From: Saprospiraceae bacterium
Lineage (GTDB): Bacteria; Bacteroidota; Bacteroidia; Chitinophagales; Saprospiraceae
Reading direction: 5' to 3'
DNA: 64,000 nucleotides
NCBI GenBank assembly: GCA_013214355.1
Contig: JABSSL010000004.1
Coordinates: forward strand, 1 to 64,000
In this document: in pieces, positions 41,896 to 50,779 of the stretch
How the letters are laid out: each line of letters begins with the position of its first letter
Numbering within the stretch: position 1 is the first letter of the stretch
Translations under genes and position numbers: made by a program
The notes under the pieces: model-generated
Seen by the model: only the letters and a program-made list of their open reading frames with translations
The model's database searches: none
What the model was told of the DNA's origin: nothing

Positions 41896-43026
41896 ATGGA
41901 TACTAGAAAATGGGTAATTTCTGCTATCCTCACCTTCTTAATCCTTTTTTTGGGAATGGTGGGTTATCAGATGCTAGCGAATAGAGAGCAAGCCCCTAAT
42001 ACATTAACTGACCTTGACCAAACACGGAGACGTGTCCAGGTACAACGCTTCCTTCCTCAGGAAAGCGCTCATCAAATTCCGGTTGATGGCCGCCTGGCCG
42101 CTTTCGAAAAAATCAATTTCTTTGCTAATGTCGGCGGTATACTATTACCCTCTTCCAAGGTTATCAAGAAAGGCACCTATGTAAAGAAAGGGGAGTTACT
42201 TTTCGATATTGATCAACGGAAAGCTAAGTTTCAACTCTTGGCCCAGCGGAGCCAATTGTTGAATACTATTACCCTAATGATGCCCGATCTGAAATTGGAT
42301 TACCCTAGCGCTTTTCCCCAATGGACGACCTATTTAGAGGCATTTGATGTGGAGCAAACGACTACCGCTTTTCCAACTTCCGAAGACGCAAAAGTGAAAG
42401 CATTCATTGCTACGCGAGGTATCCAACAACAGTTTTACAATATTAAAAACGCGGAAGCTACTCTAGCGGATTTCAAAATATATGCTCCCTTCTCAGGGGT
42501 GATTACCCAAGCTTTAATCTATCCCGGTACAATGGTCAATCCGGGGCAGCAGTTGGGCGCCATGATCAATAACAACAGCTTTGAACTCGAAACGGCAGTC
42601 AGTGAGAGAGAATTGAGCTACGTAGATATTGGCGCTCAGGTAAGATTAAACGGGAGTTTGCCGAACCAAGAATGGCTGGGCCGTGTACAACGGATTGGAA
42701 CGGAGATTGACCCCGTGACGCAAAACGTTCCGGTATTTATAGGCGTAACTGGGCGAAACTTGAAAGCTGGGATGTATCTAAGTGGGACCATTGCCGGTCG
42801 ACCCCTAGCAGAAACAGTCGCTTTACCCAAATCCATGATTGTTGACCAAAACTATGTGCTTACCGTTGTGGATTCTAGTGTTCAGCGTCTTGAGCTGGAT
42901 ATCGTTAAGCGCGATGAAGAAAATGTTTATGCGCGAAACCTGAGCCCCGATCAATGGGTCATTTATAGCTCAGTGGTAGGCCTATTTGAAGGACAAGAGG
43001 TAATTCCTGAACAAAAACCCGAATAG
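41896..43026 (+). CDS. RND efflux periplasmic adaptor (MFP)
   Basis: Membrane fusion protein of an RND efflux system, 376 residues. N-terminal anchor (ISAILTFLILFLGMVGYQML), then the lipoyl half-motifs (GRLAAFEKINFFANVGG... and FKIYAPFSGVITQALIYPGT) on either side of a short helical hairpin, and the beta-barrel part (VRLNGSLPNQEWLGRVQRIG). It links the inner membrane pump to the outer membrane channel. Its stop overlaps the pump's GTG by one base (TAGTG). No outer membrane factor gene is in the window. Confidence 0.92.
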   Translation: MDTRKWVISAILTFLILFLGMVGYQMLANREQAPNTLTDLDQTRRRVQVQRFLPQESAHQIPVDGRLAAFEKINFFANVGGILLPSSKVIKKGTYVKKGELLFDIDQRKAKFQLLAQRSQLLNTITLMMPDLKLDYPSAFPQWTTYLEAFDVEQTTTAFPTSEDAKVKAFIATRGIQQQFYNIKNAEATLADFKIYAPFSGVITQALIYPGTMVNPGQQLGAMINNNSFELETAVSERELSYVDIGAQVRLNGSLPNQEWLGRVQRIGTEIDPVTQNVPVFIGVTGRNLKAGMYLSGTIAGRPLAETVALPKSMIVDQNYVLTVVDSSVQRLELDIVKRDEENVYARNLSPDQWVIYSSVVGLFEGQEVIPEQKPE

Positions 43027-46000
43027 TGAGCCGCATTATAACCTACTTCTTAAAGAATCCGATTATGGGGAATACCCTCATGATGGTGCTATTCGCGCTG
43101 GGATACTTTGGATTCACCGGGATAAAAACTACGCTCCTACCTGAAATAGAATTTAGGGTGATTACGATTCAGGTTATCTATCCAGGCGCTTCGCCAGCGG
43201 AGGTGGAAGAAGGGATCGTGATTAAGATTGAAGAGAAACTAAAGAGTATTAGTGGGATTGAACGAACTACCTCTAGCTCTTCCGAAAACCTCGGGTTAAT
43301 TACAGTTGAAGTCCTGAAAGGGTTTGAGGTGGACCTAGTTTTGCGAGATGTAAAGAATGCTGTAGATGGCATTAGCTCCTTTCCGCTGGGTATGGAACCG
43401 CCGGTGATCGAAAAGCAGGAGTATGAAGGCTTTGCCATTAATTTTTCGCTCAGTGGAGCGGTAGATCTAAAGACACTCAAACGTTTTGCTAGAGAAGTTG
43501 AAGGCGATTTACTCGCCATCGATGGGATTTCTAAAGTCGAGTTAAAAGGTTTTCCGGAAGAAGAGATAGAGATTAGTTTTAGGGAGGAGGATCTTCGCAG
43601 GTACCGACTTACTTTCGATCAAGTAGTACAGCGAGTTCGGGAAGCTAATCTTGAGTTGACGGGCGGAAAGATTAAGACATCTCAGGAGGAGCTCTTGATC
43701 CGAGCTAGGAATAAAGGCTATATAGCTGCCCAATTGAGAGAAATCCCAATCCAGCAGCAAGCGGGAGGGGGGCAGTTGACTCTGGGAGATATTGCCATTT
43801 TACGAGATCAGTGGGAAGATGTACCTACGCGCTCCTACATCAATGGCGAAGCAGCGGTAATCGTCATTGTTCAAAATACGCTACAAGAAGACATGCTGGA
43901 GGTGACCGAAAAGGTTACCGCCTATGTGGAGCAATTCAATGCTACTCATCTGGAGGTGCAAGCGACGATTATCGAGGATGCCTCGGAGCCCTTGAATGAT
44001 CGGATTCGGCTAATGCTTGATAATGGTCTAATGGGCTTTCTCTTGGTGATTATTCTGTTAGCTTTCTTCCTTCACTGGCGATTGGCTTTCTGGGTAGCTA
44101 TTGCCATCCCCATCTCCTTTGCGGGCATGTTTATTTTTGCCGGGATGTTGGGCGTGACCATCAACATGATGTCTTTATTTGGAATGATTATCGTGGTGGG
44201 GATCTTAGTGGACGATGGGATTGTGATCGCTGAAAATATCTACCAGAAGTTTGAGCAAGGTATGCCACCAATGGAAGCCGCCTTACACGGTACCATGGAG
44301 GTACTTCCAGCTATATTTGCTGCTATCATTACCACCGTGGTCGCCTTTTCCGGTTTCTTTTTTGTAGATGGGAATTTAGGAGAGTTTGGGGTGGAACTAG
44401 CCATCGTGGTAATCATTAGCCTGATCTTCTCCCTGGTAGAAGGCACCTTTATTCTCCCGGCGCACGTAGCTTACAGTAAAGCCTTACAATCGCCAGAAGC
44501 CCGGCCAAACCCCGTATTGCGTTGGCTCAATAGTTGGATGGAATTTCTGAGAGATCGGATCTATCAGCCCGTACTTAGGTTCGCCATGCAACATAGCCTT
44601 CCCATGATTGCTCTATGTGTGGCAGGCTTAGCTTTGACGGTCGGTGCCTTTCAGGGCGGCTACATCCGTAGCACCTTTTTCCCCACCGTTCCCACTGAGC
44701 GTTTCACCGTGGAACTCCGTTTACCTGCAGGCGCACGAGAGGAAATGACCCTAGCTGTCCTGGATCGCATCGAGAATACTGCTAATACATTAAACCAAGA
44801 ATATCGAGCCAACTTTTTTGCAGGAGAGCGGCCGCTATTTATAAAGGTTGAGAAGAGTATCGGTCCAGCTACTAATTTCGGTACCGTCACTGTTTCGCTG
44901 ATTGGTAACGAGTTTCGGGAAACCCTGAGCACTCGGGATATCACTGCGATCATGAGAGACCGTTTAGGGCCGGTGGACGAGGCGGAGTCTTTGCAGTTTA
45001 GAATCAGAAGTGCCTTTGGAAAGCCGGTAGACCTTTCGATCTTGAGCAACAACTACGAGGAGTTGGAGGGAGCAGCGCAAGAAGTGGAAACAGCTTTGCA
45101 GAAAATGGCGGATTTACGAGATGTGACCAACAACAATAGAGAAGGCTTAAAAGAGATTAGTATTCAGTTGAAGCCTAAAGCCGATCATCTGGGGATTGCG
45201 CTAGGAGAAGTAATCCGGCAGGTTCGACAAGCCTTCTTTGGCGCGGAGGTGCAGCGTTTGCAGCGAGGTGTCGATGAGGTGAAGGTTTGGGTGCGTTATG
45301 AGGAGCGTAACCGTACGGATCTAACGGACCTCGCTGATATGCGCATTCAAACGGCAAGTGGCTTAGCTGTCCCGCTAGAGGAGATTGCCACTTTTTCGGT
45401 TGAACGCGGCGTGATTAGCATAGAGCATCTAAATGGCCGGAGAGAGATTAACCTAGAAGCCGAAATCGAAAATGACAATGTCTCGGTATCCGGTGTTCAG
45501 GCTACTATCCAAAATGAAATTCTTCCTCCGATCTTGGAAAAATATCCCTCCGTTGCGGTGGAATATGGAGGTGAAAGTCGGGAGCAACAGAAGACCATGG
45601 GCACTTTATTGCAGGTGATTGCTATGATCTTTCTGGGCATATTTTTCATCATCCTACTCACTTTCAAATCAGTGAGTCAAACGATCATTATTTTCATCAT
45701 CATACCCTTTGGTGGCATTGGTATTGGCTTGGGCCATTATCTCATGGATACCGCCTTGAGTATGGTGTCGCTGCTAGGGTTTACCGCCTTGATTGGGATT
45801 TTGGTCAATGACGCCTTGGTATTTGTCACCACTTTTAATGACAAGATTAAGGAGGGACTTGAATTTGAAAAGGCGCTGTTTGAAACAGGGCTATCGCGTT
45901 TCAGGCCGATAGTCCTGACTTCCGTGACTACCATTGCTGGACTGGCGCCGATCTTGCTAGAAAAAAGTCAGGGGGCTCAGCTCCTCATCCCAATGGCCAT

Positions 46001-46259
46001 TTCCGTGGCTTATGGTCTCCTGATTGTCACCGTAATCATCCTCGCCTTGATTCCCGCCCTGATGAATGTCTCCAATGCCATCAAAGTAGGCATCATCGGT
46101 TTGTGGGAGGGACAGGAGATTAGTCGGAAACAAGTGGAGCCTTCATTTCCAGGGCGTAAATCCTACGTCCTCTTAACTTCCTCAAGCGCCTTGATCGCCG
46201 TAAGCCTATTTGTTGCGCTACTGTGGCTCGCTTGGTCTTTGGCCAACGTCTTCTTTTAG
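43026..46259 (+). CDS. RND-family efflux permease
   Basis: Inner membrane RND transporter (AcrB/MexB-like heavy-metal or hydrophobe exporter type), 1077 residues, driven by the proton gradient. The N-terminus LKNPIMGNTLMMVLFALGYF is the usual TM1, followed by the porter domain signature YPGASPAEVEEGIVIKIEEK; TM4-6 include GMIIVVGILVDDGIVIAENI, the proton-relay Asp pair. The second half repeats the fold (FTALIGILVNDALVFVTTFN). Starts with GTG overlapping the adaptor. The extended porter loops and lack of a heavy-metal signature leave the substrate open. Confidence 0.93.
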   Translation: MSRIITYFLKNPIMGNTLMMVLFALGYFGFTGIKTTLLPEIEFRVITIQVIYPGASPAEVEEGIVIKIEEKLKSISGIERTTSSSSENLGLITVEVLKGFEVDLVLRDVKNAVDGISSFPLGMEPPVIEKQEYEGFAINFSLSGAVDLKTLKRFAREVEGDLLAIDGISKVELKGFPEEEIEISFREEDLRRYRLTFDQVVQRVREANLELTGGKIKTSQEELLIRARNKGYIAAQLREIPIQQQAGGGQLTLGDIAILRDQWEDVPTRSYINGEAAVIVIVQNTLQEDMLEVTEKVTAYVEQFNATHLEVQATIIEDASEPLNDRIRLMLDNGLMGFLLVIILLAFFLHWRLAFWVAIAIPISFAGMFIFAGMLGVTINMMSLFGMIIVVGILVDDGIVIAENIYQKFEQGMPPMEAALHGTMEVLPAIFAAIITTVVAFSGFFFVDGNLGEFGVELAIVVIISLIFSLVEGTFILPAHVAYSKALQSPEARPNPVLRWLNSWMEFLRDRIYQPVLRFAMQHSLPMIALCVAGLALTVGAFQGGYIRSTFFPTVPTERFTVELRLPAGAREEMTLAVLDRIENTANTLNQEYRANFFAGERPLFIKVEKSIGPATNFGTVTVSLIGNEFRETLSTRDITAIMRDRLGPVDEAESLQFRIRSAFGKPVDLSILSNNYEELEGAAQEVETALQKMADLRDVTNNNREGLKEISIQLKPKADHLGIALGEVIRQVRQAFFGAEVQRLQRGVDEVKVWVRYEERNRTDLTDLADMRIQTASGLAVPLEEIATFSVERGVISIEHLNGRREINLEAEIENDNVSVSGVQATIQNEILPPILEKYPSVAVEYGGESREQQKTMGTLLQVIAMIFLGIFFIILLTFKSVSQTIIIFIIIPFGGIGIGLGHYLMDTALSMVSLLGFTALIGILVNDALVFVTTFNDKIKEGLEFEKALFETGLSRFRPIVLTSVTTIAGLAPILLEKSQGAQLLIPMAISVAYGLLIVTVIILALIPALMNVSNAIKVGIIGLWEGQEISRKQVEPSFPGRKSYVLLTSSSALIAVSLFVALLWLAWSLANVFF

Positions 46260-46358
46260 TTAGGCTGACTTGAACCAGGTAGGGAACGAAAGTGGCTAAA
46301 TTTATGTAGATTGAACTTTAGCTAATTCATCCCAACTTGCATTAATTAAGATCAATCT

Positions 46359-47147
46359 ATGGATTACCTCAGCATAAATAAATCTAACTGGAACGAACGG
46401 ACCGATGTGCATTTTCAATCCGAAATGTACGATGTAGACAAATTTATCCAAGGAGGTAATGCACTCAAAAGCATTGAACTGGAATTGTTGGGAGACATCA
46501 CCGGGAAGCGTATTTTGCACCTTCAATGCCACTTTGGGCAGGACACGATTTCCCTTTCGCGAATGGGTGCTGAGGTAACTGGTATTGATTTCTCTGACAA
46601 GGCCATTGCACGTGCTCGGGAGTTAGCAGAGCAGACCCAATCTGACACGCGCTTTGTGTTATCTGATGTATACAGCTTGCCGCAGGTTTTGGACGAAAAG
46701 TTCGACATGGTCTTTACTTCTTACGGTACCATTGGCTGGTTGCCCGATGTAGAACGCTGGGCAGCGGTGGTTGGTCATTTTTTGAAGCCCGGCGGCACCT
46801 TCGTTTTTGCGGAGTTCCATCCAGTTGTGTGGATGATGAGTGATGATTTCTCTAAGATAGAATATCGGTATTTCACGGATGAGCCTATTGTGGAAGAAAG
46901 CGACACCACCTACACGGATGGTCAATTGTCCAAGAGCCTGAAATCGGTGGGCTGGAACCACGGTATGGCAGAGGTAGTGCAGGCTTTATTGGATCAAAGC
47001 TTGCGCTTGGATACGTTGAGAGAGTTTGATTACTCCCCTTATGATTGTTTTGATGAGGGAGTAGAAGTGGCGTCTGGCAAATATCAGATCAAAGGTTTGG
47101 AAGGAAAGATCCCGATGGTCTACGCCTTGAAAGCGACTAAGGTATGA
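46359..47147 (+). CDS. Class I SAM-dependent methyltransferase
   Basis: A 262-residue methyltransferase. SAM motif I is RILHLQCHFGQDTISLSRMG (an HLQCHFG variant of GxGxG), motif II VTGIDFSDKAIARARELA, then FDMVFTSYGTIGWLPDVERW and LKPGGTFVFAEFHPV. This variant is typical of a conserved Bacteroidota group of unknown substrate. Its end overlaps the AraC-GyrI gene (ATGA), so they are translated together. Confidence 0.87.
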   Translation: MDYLSINKSNWNERTDVHFQSEMYDVDKFIQGGNALKSIELELLGDITGKRILHLQCHFGQDTISLSRMGAEVTGIDFSDKAIARARELAEQTQSDTRFVLSDVYSLPQVLDEKFDMVFTSYGTIGWLPDVERWAAVVGHFLKPGGTFVFAEFHPVVWMMSDDFSKIEYRYFTDEPIVEESDTTYTDGQLSKSLKSVGWNHGMAEVVQALLDQSLRLDTLREFDYSPYDCFDEGVEVASGKYQIKGLEGKIPMVYALKATKV

Positions 47148-47962
47148 CCTTGGAACATATCTACAATACTCAATCCTACATTCAAGAGTACTACAATCAA
47201 CCCTTGTCCATAGCACAATTGGAGCAGATTTCCTGTTATTCTTACCGGAACTTACAGCGCATCTTCAAATCGGTATATGGTGAGACCCTGGGCGCTTATC
47301 AAAGTCGATTGAAGTGTGATCACGCCTTTAAGAAGATTCTCTTCTCAAAGGCAGCCATCGCAGATATCGCTCTAGAAGTTGGCTACGCTGATCTGCAAGC
47401 CTTACGCAAAGCCTTTAAAAAGCGTTACGGCTTTCCTCCCAGCGAAGCTCGCCAAAATCGAACGGCCTTGCTGCTAGATGACTTGCCAGCAATCGCGCTT
47501 CAACCCGCTCCCAAACCTGAATTGATATTTCTAGAATCCCAACAGATTTATTACCTCAGCAAACGAACAGCTTACGAGACCTGGGAAATAGATGAACTAT
47601 GGGATGAGCTACTAGCATCTGAATTTCAAGAAGGAGAACTCCGATACTTTGGCATCTTAAACGACGAACCCCTCATTACCGATGATATCCATTGCCGTTA
47701 CGATGCAGCTATCACCCAAGCTGATCTAGATCAAAAACTCCCCCATAAACTACTCAGTGGGGGGACCTATGCTCGCTTTGAACACCAAGGTAGTTACGAC
47801 CACATAGAAGCTACTTACGACTCCATCTTCCGAGACTGGATCTTGCAAACCGAACTAGAGATTAGCAGCGAGCCCATCATCGAGCAATACCTGGTAACTG
47901 AAGAGCATACGGACGATCCCAACGAATACCTTACCTACATACTCATCCCCTTGGTCCAATAG
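47144..47962 (+). CDS. AraC regulator with GyrI-like effector domain
   Basis: A 272-residue regulator in which the AraC double-HTH comes first (~10-105: LSIAQLEQISCYSYRNLQRI and IADIALEVGYADLQALRKAF) and a GyrI/SOUL-like ligand-binding domain follows (~125-270: IYYLSKRTAYETWEIDELWD, GGTYARFEHQGSYDHIEATY, EYLTYILIPL). This order is typical of Rob-like multidrug-sensing regulators. It is coupled to the methyltransferase gene by an ATGA overlap. Ligand unknown. Confidence 0.92.
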   Translation: MTLEHIYNTQSYIQEYYNQPLSIAQLEQISCYSYRNLQRIFKSVYGETLGAYQSRLKCDHAFKKILFSKAAIADIALEVGYADLQALRKAFKKRYGFPPSEARQNRTALLLDDLPAIALQPAPKPELIFLESQQIYYLSKRTAYETWEIDELWDELLASEFQEGELRYFGILNDEPLITDDIHCRYDAAITQADLDQKLPHKLLSGGTYARFEHQGSYDHIEATYDSIFRDWILQTELEISSEPIIEQYLVTEEHTDDPNEYLTYILIPLVQ

Positions 47963-48086
47963 CAATACTCGTCTTCCAATGAATGCTGGAGCCCAATCTC
48001 TTGGAGTCCTAAATTAGCAGATGCACCTTAGTAGTCGGCCGTTTGCGCTGGTCGGTTGTTCCCGCTATAGCCGTCAGGTTAAGAGC

Positions 48087-48347
48087 TCATTCAACAACTC
48101 CCAAAGGCAGATTGACCAGCAAATTGGACATAACCCCATGCGAGAGGCCCGGCAAAAAACTGTTTGATGCGTTGAGCTTGAGTTGATTACTCAACAGGCT
48201 TAGCAAGTTTTTTTGCTCGCGCTTTTTGAGCCACTGGCTCAAGCCAACCCAGAAGCGTTCTTTGCTGACTTCCTGTCTACCGCCAGGTAGATCTTCGGCG
48301 ATTGTAAGAAAGTCAGTCGCCGAAGGCAATTTTAAGGGAATATCCAA
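48087..48347 (-). other. Unrecognised open frame, possibly a gene remnant
   Basis: An 86-codon frame from a TTG with an in-frame stop a few codons upstream. The middle (KERFWVGLSQWLKKREQKNL) looks protein-like and amphipathic, but no motif ties it to a family. There is no promoter or coding partner. It may be the leftover of a decayed gene or chance; I do not assign a function. Confidence 0.25.
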
Positions 48348-48496
48348 ACCTAAAGGGCATCAACCATGAATAGAAATAGTTGAAATACCGCTACACAATG
48401 AACCTGCAACAAGACCAAAAGGTATTTCCAAAAGAAACAATTATTATTTCTCCCACCTTGTCCATTTTGGACTACCGACCCCCTCCTGTATCCCCA

Positions 48497-48504
48497 TACT
48501 TTTG
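48497..48504 (+). promoter_or_regulatory. Candidate -7 promoter element
   Basis: TACTTTTG matches the Bacteroidota -7 consensus TAnnTTTG and lies 40 bp upstream of the agmatine-deiminase-like gene. No clear -33 TTTG at 19-21 nt upstream, so moderate support only. Confidence 0.4.
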
Positions 48505-48543
48505 TTGGGAACAAATTCTTATTTTACCAAAGTAACTACCAAG

Positions 48544-49635
48544 ATGAGAACGTCCATGTTTTTAATCCTAATGAGCTTAGTCACCTTAACCAATTGTCAA
48601 TTATTGCGGGATATGGAAGAACCTCCACAGCCGGACTTAGATGAGGATACATACACCATGCCGGGAGAGGATGAACTCCATGAGGGGACCTGGCTGCAAT
48701 GGCCGCACAATCATACTTATCCGGGACATTCGCAGCGCCATGATGGCACTTTTATTGCCATTACTAAAGCATTGCATACGGGCGAGCGGGTCCATATCAT
48801 TGTGTATGATCAAGATGAGGAGCAAAGAGTTCGGGCTTTATTGGCGCATGCACAGCTAGATCAGACACAAGTGGATTTCTACCAATGGAAAACAGATGAT
48901 TATTGGGTGCGAGATAATGGCCCGATCTTCACCTTCGATGATAAAGAAAATTTAGTAGTACAAAACTGGGGTTTCAATGGCTGGGGAGAGAAGGCGCCGT
49001 TTCAATATTGCGATCAAATACCGACTAAAGTATCCGATAGGTTGAGTTTGCCTATGGTCCCTGTTTCGATGATCAATGAAGGGGGCTCGGTTGAGATTGA
49101 TGGTCATGGCACTTTGATGGCCAAGAAAAGTTCGATCCTAAATAGTAACCGAAATCCAGGTATGACGCAAGCAGAGGCCGAAGCTTATTTTCGTCAGTAT
49201 CTGGGGGTTACTAACTTCATCTGGCTAGAGGGAAAGGCTGGTCAAGAAATCACAGATGATCATATTGATGGTACGGCCCGTTTTGCTAATGCACGTACAA
49301 TCGTAACGTACGAAGAAGAAGAATCAGACCCTAAGGAATATCGTCAGCTAGTCGAAGCCAAGAATGTAGCGGGCCATGCCTATGATATCGTTGAATTGCC
49401 CCTAACCCGTTATCGCTTACCTAGTTCTCGAGAGTATGGCATCTACATCAACTTCTACATCGGAAATGAAGTGGTTTTAGTGCCAAATTTTGAAGATCCA
49501 AACGATGAGATTGCCAATGCGCGGATACAAGCCATCTATCCAAATCGACGAGTGGTAGGTATTCCAGCGATTGAACTGGGACTGGATGGAGGTGGAGTAC
49601 ATTGTGTTACACAGCAACAGCCAAAGACACGGTAG
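48544..49635 (+). CDS. Agmatine-deiminase-family lipoprotein
   Basis: Guanidine-modifying enzyme of the agmatine deiminase/PPAD family, 363 residues from ATG 48544 (the frame is also open from a TTG at 48502). Family motifs: KTDDYWVRDNGPIF, INEGGSVEIDG, TDDHIDGTARF (His/Asp of the active site) and LDGGGVHCVTQQQP near the end, with the nucleophilic Cys ~354. Unlike the usual cytoplasmic agmatine deiminase it carries a signal ending in the lipobox TLTNC, so it should be a lipoprotein acting on arginine-like groups outside the cytoplasm. No putrescine-pathway gene is adjacent. Confidence 0.88.
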   Translation: MRTSMFLILMSLVTLTNCQLLRDMEEPPQPDLDEDTYTMPGEDELHEGTWLQWPHNHTYPGHSQRHDGTFIAITKALHTGERVHIIVYDQDEEQRVRALLAHAQLDQTQVDFYQWKTDDYWVRDNGPIFTFDDKENLVVQNWGFNGWGEKAPFQYCDQIPTKVSDRLSLPMVPVSMINEGGSVEIDGHGTLMAKKSSILNSNRNPGMTQAEAEAYFRQYLGVTNFIWLEGKAGQEITDDHIDGTARFANARTIVTYEEEESDPKEYRQLVEAKNVAGHAYDIVELPLTRYRLPSSREYGIYINFYIGNEVVLVPNFEDPNDEIANARIQAIYPNRRVVGIPAIELGLDGGGVHCVTQQQPKTR

Positions 49636-49656
49636 GCGTTTAGATGGGCGTTATTT

Positions 49657-50532
49657 TCATTTTATTTCCTTTACCGCCCTAAACCCTAAATAGTTTGGGC
49701 CGAAGTCTTTTCTTCTTTGCCAAATCTTTCCATCATACACAATTATATAGGCATTGTTTTCATCAATCTCTGTTTTAGTCCACCAATAGATCACTTTTGA
49801 ATGGGGGTTCCATAATGGAGTTTCTTTATCTGGACGTATCTCATATTCTGGCTCTCCTTTAGGGCTTATTCTTCCTTGGGCGTTCACTCCATGTCTTTGC
49901 ATTGATTTTACAGCTTCTTCCACAGTTGGTAGTCGCCAGATATTTTGAGGTTCGGTGGCGAGGCTTAAACCATCTAGGGTTAGATAAGTGCAAATACTAT
50001 CTGCTTCATGCCAATTTGTACCATCACTTGGCCACCCAATGCCCTGTGGCGCCCAAACCAAGGAGATACCGTTTTGTTCTATTTTTCTGCTTCCAAAGTA
50101 TCCATCATTGATTCTTCCACTAAGCCTGATTACCGGTTCCATAGCACAAATGATTAGTGTTAAGAGGGGTAAAAAAATGATTAAGCGATATTTCCATTTT
50201 TTAGGTGTAAAGTCACTAAACCAATGCAAAGTTCCTAGCACAATAAAAGGCACTGAAGCAATTGGATTGTTAACATAAAAGGACAAGGCAATGCCTATAC
50301 CAAGAAATAGCACGGCACCTATTCTGTTTTTGAAAATCGCAATAAGCGACAAAGTAACGGTGATAATGACTGGAGCTAAGTACTGAAAGAACATCAGCAC
50401 AATATTCTGTGTCAGAGAGGTATGATACCAGCCCTCATGAAAATTTTCAATAGCACCCCAAAATGCCCAAAAACAAGCAGTCAAAACGGAGATAAAAAGG
50501 GTAATCCAACCAATAATCGATTTTATTTTCAT
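49657..50532 (-). CDS. Membrane protein with DUF1566-like domain
   Basis: A 291-residue protein from the ATG at 50532 (an ATG at 50574 is also in frame). The N-terminal half has about five membrane helices (e.g. SIIGWITLFISVLTACFW, IGAVLFLGIGIALSFY). The C-terminal ~140 residues resemble a DUF1566/FGE-like C-type-lectin fold: WHEADSICTYLTLDGL, NIWRLPTVEEAVKSM, VIYWWTKTEIDENNAYIIVY and the closing NYLGFRAVKE. The lectin-like part would lie outside the membrane. Function unknown. It ends 22 bp from the convergent deiminase gene. Confidence 0.7.
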   Translation of the reverse strand: MKIKSIIGWITLFISVLTACFWAFWGAIENFHEGWYHTSLTQNIVLMFFQYLAPVIITVTLSLIAIFKNRIGAVLFLGIGIALSFYVNNPIASVPFIVLGTLHWFSDFTPKKWKYRLIIFLPLLTLIICAMEPVIRLSGRINDGYFGSRKIEQNGISLVWAPQGIGWPSDGTNWHEADSICTYLTLDGLSLATEPQNIWRLPTVEEAVKSMQRHGVNAQGRISPKGEPEYEIRPDKETPLWNPHSKVIYWWTKTEIDENNAYIIVYDGKIWQRRKDFGPNYLGFRAVKEIK

Positions 50533-50779
50533 GTTGTAATTACATCTGATAACTGCCAATATTGCATTGCCCATCGTGTTTTTGTGGGCGTAGAACGAGA
50601 TCTGAGCGATTTATCTTTGACGAAAATTTGAAACGGATCTTCCTTTAAAGCTAACTATTCCCTCTGAGATTTACAGTAACAAAACTCGGAAGATACCAAT
50701 GACAGTTTTGAAAATATGCCGTATTATTATTTAATTTCTTAACAGCCAGATAGCTTCAAAAAGCTTCTAAAACCCAAAT

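Larger units (their letters stand above)
47963..48543. other. Intergenic stretch with a possible gene remnant
   Basis: These 581 bp hold no convincing gene. A minus-strand open frame at 48087-48347 has no family signature and no ATG start. A small CTACC-GCCA-GGTAG palindrome lies near 48280. A TACTTTTG -7 element at 48497 precedes the next gene. Confidence 0.5.

Noticed and set aside
43026-46259. Numerous minus-strand frames inside the RND permease (e.g. 43178-43519, 44660-45052)
   Set aside because: Antisense shadows of a long gene with strong family motifs; none has its own motif.
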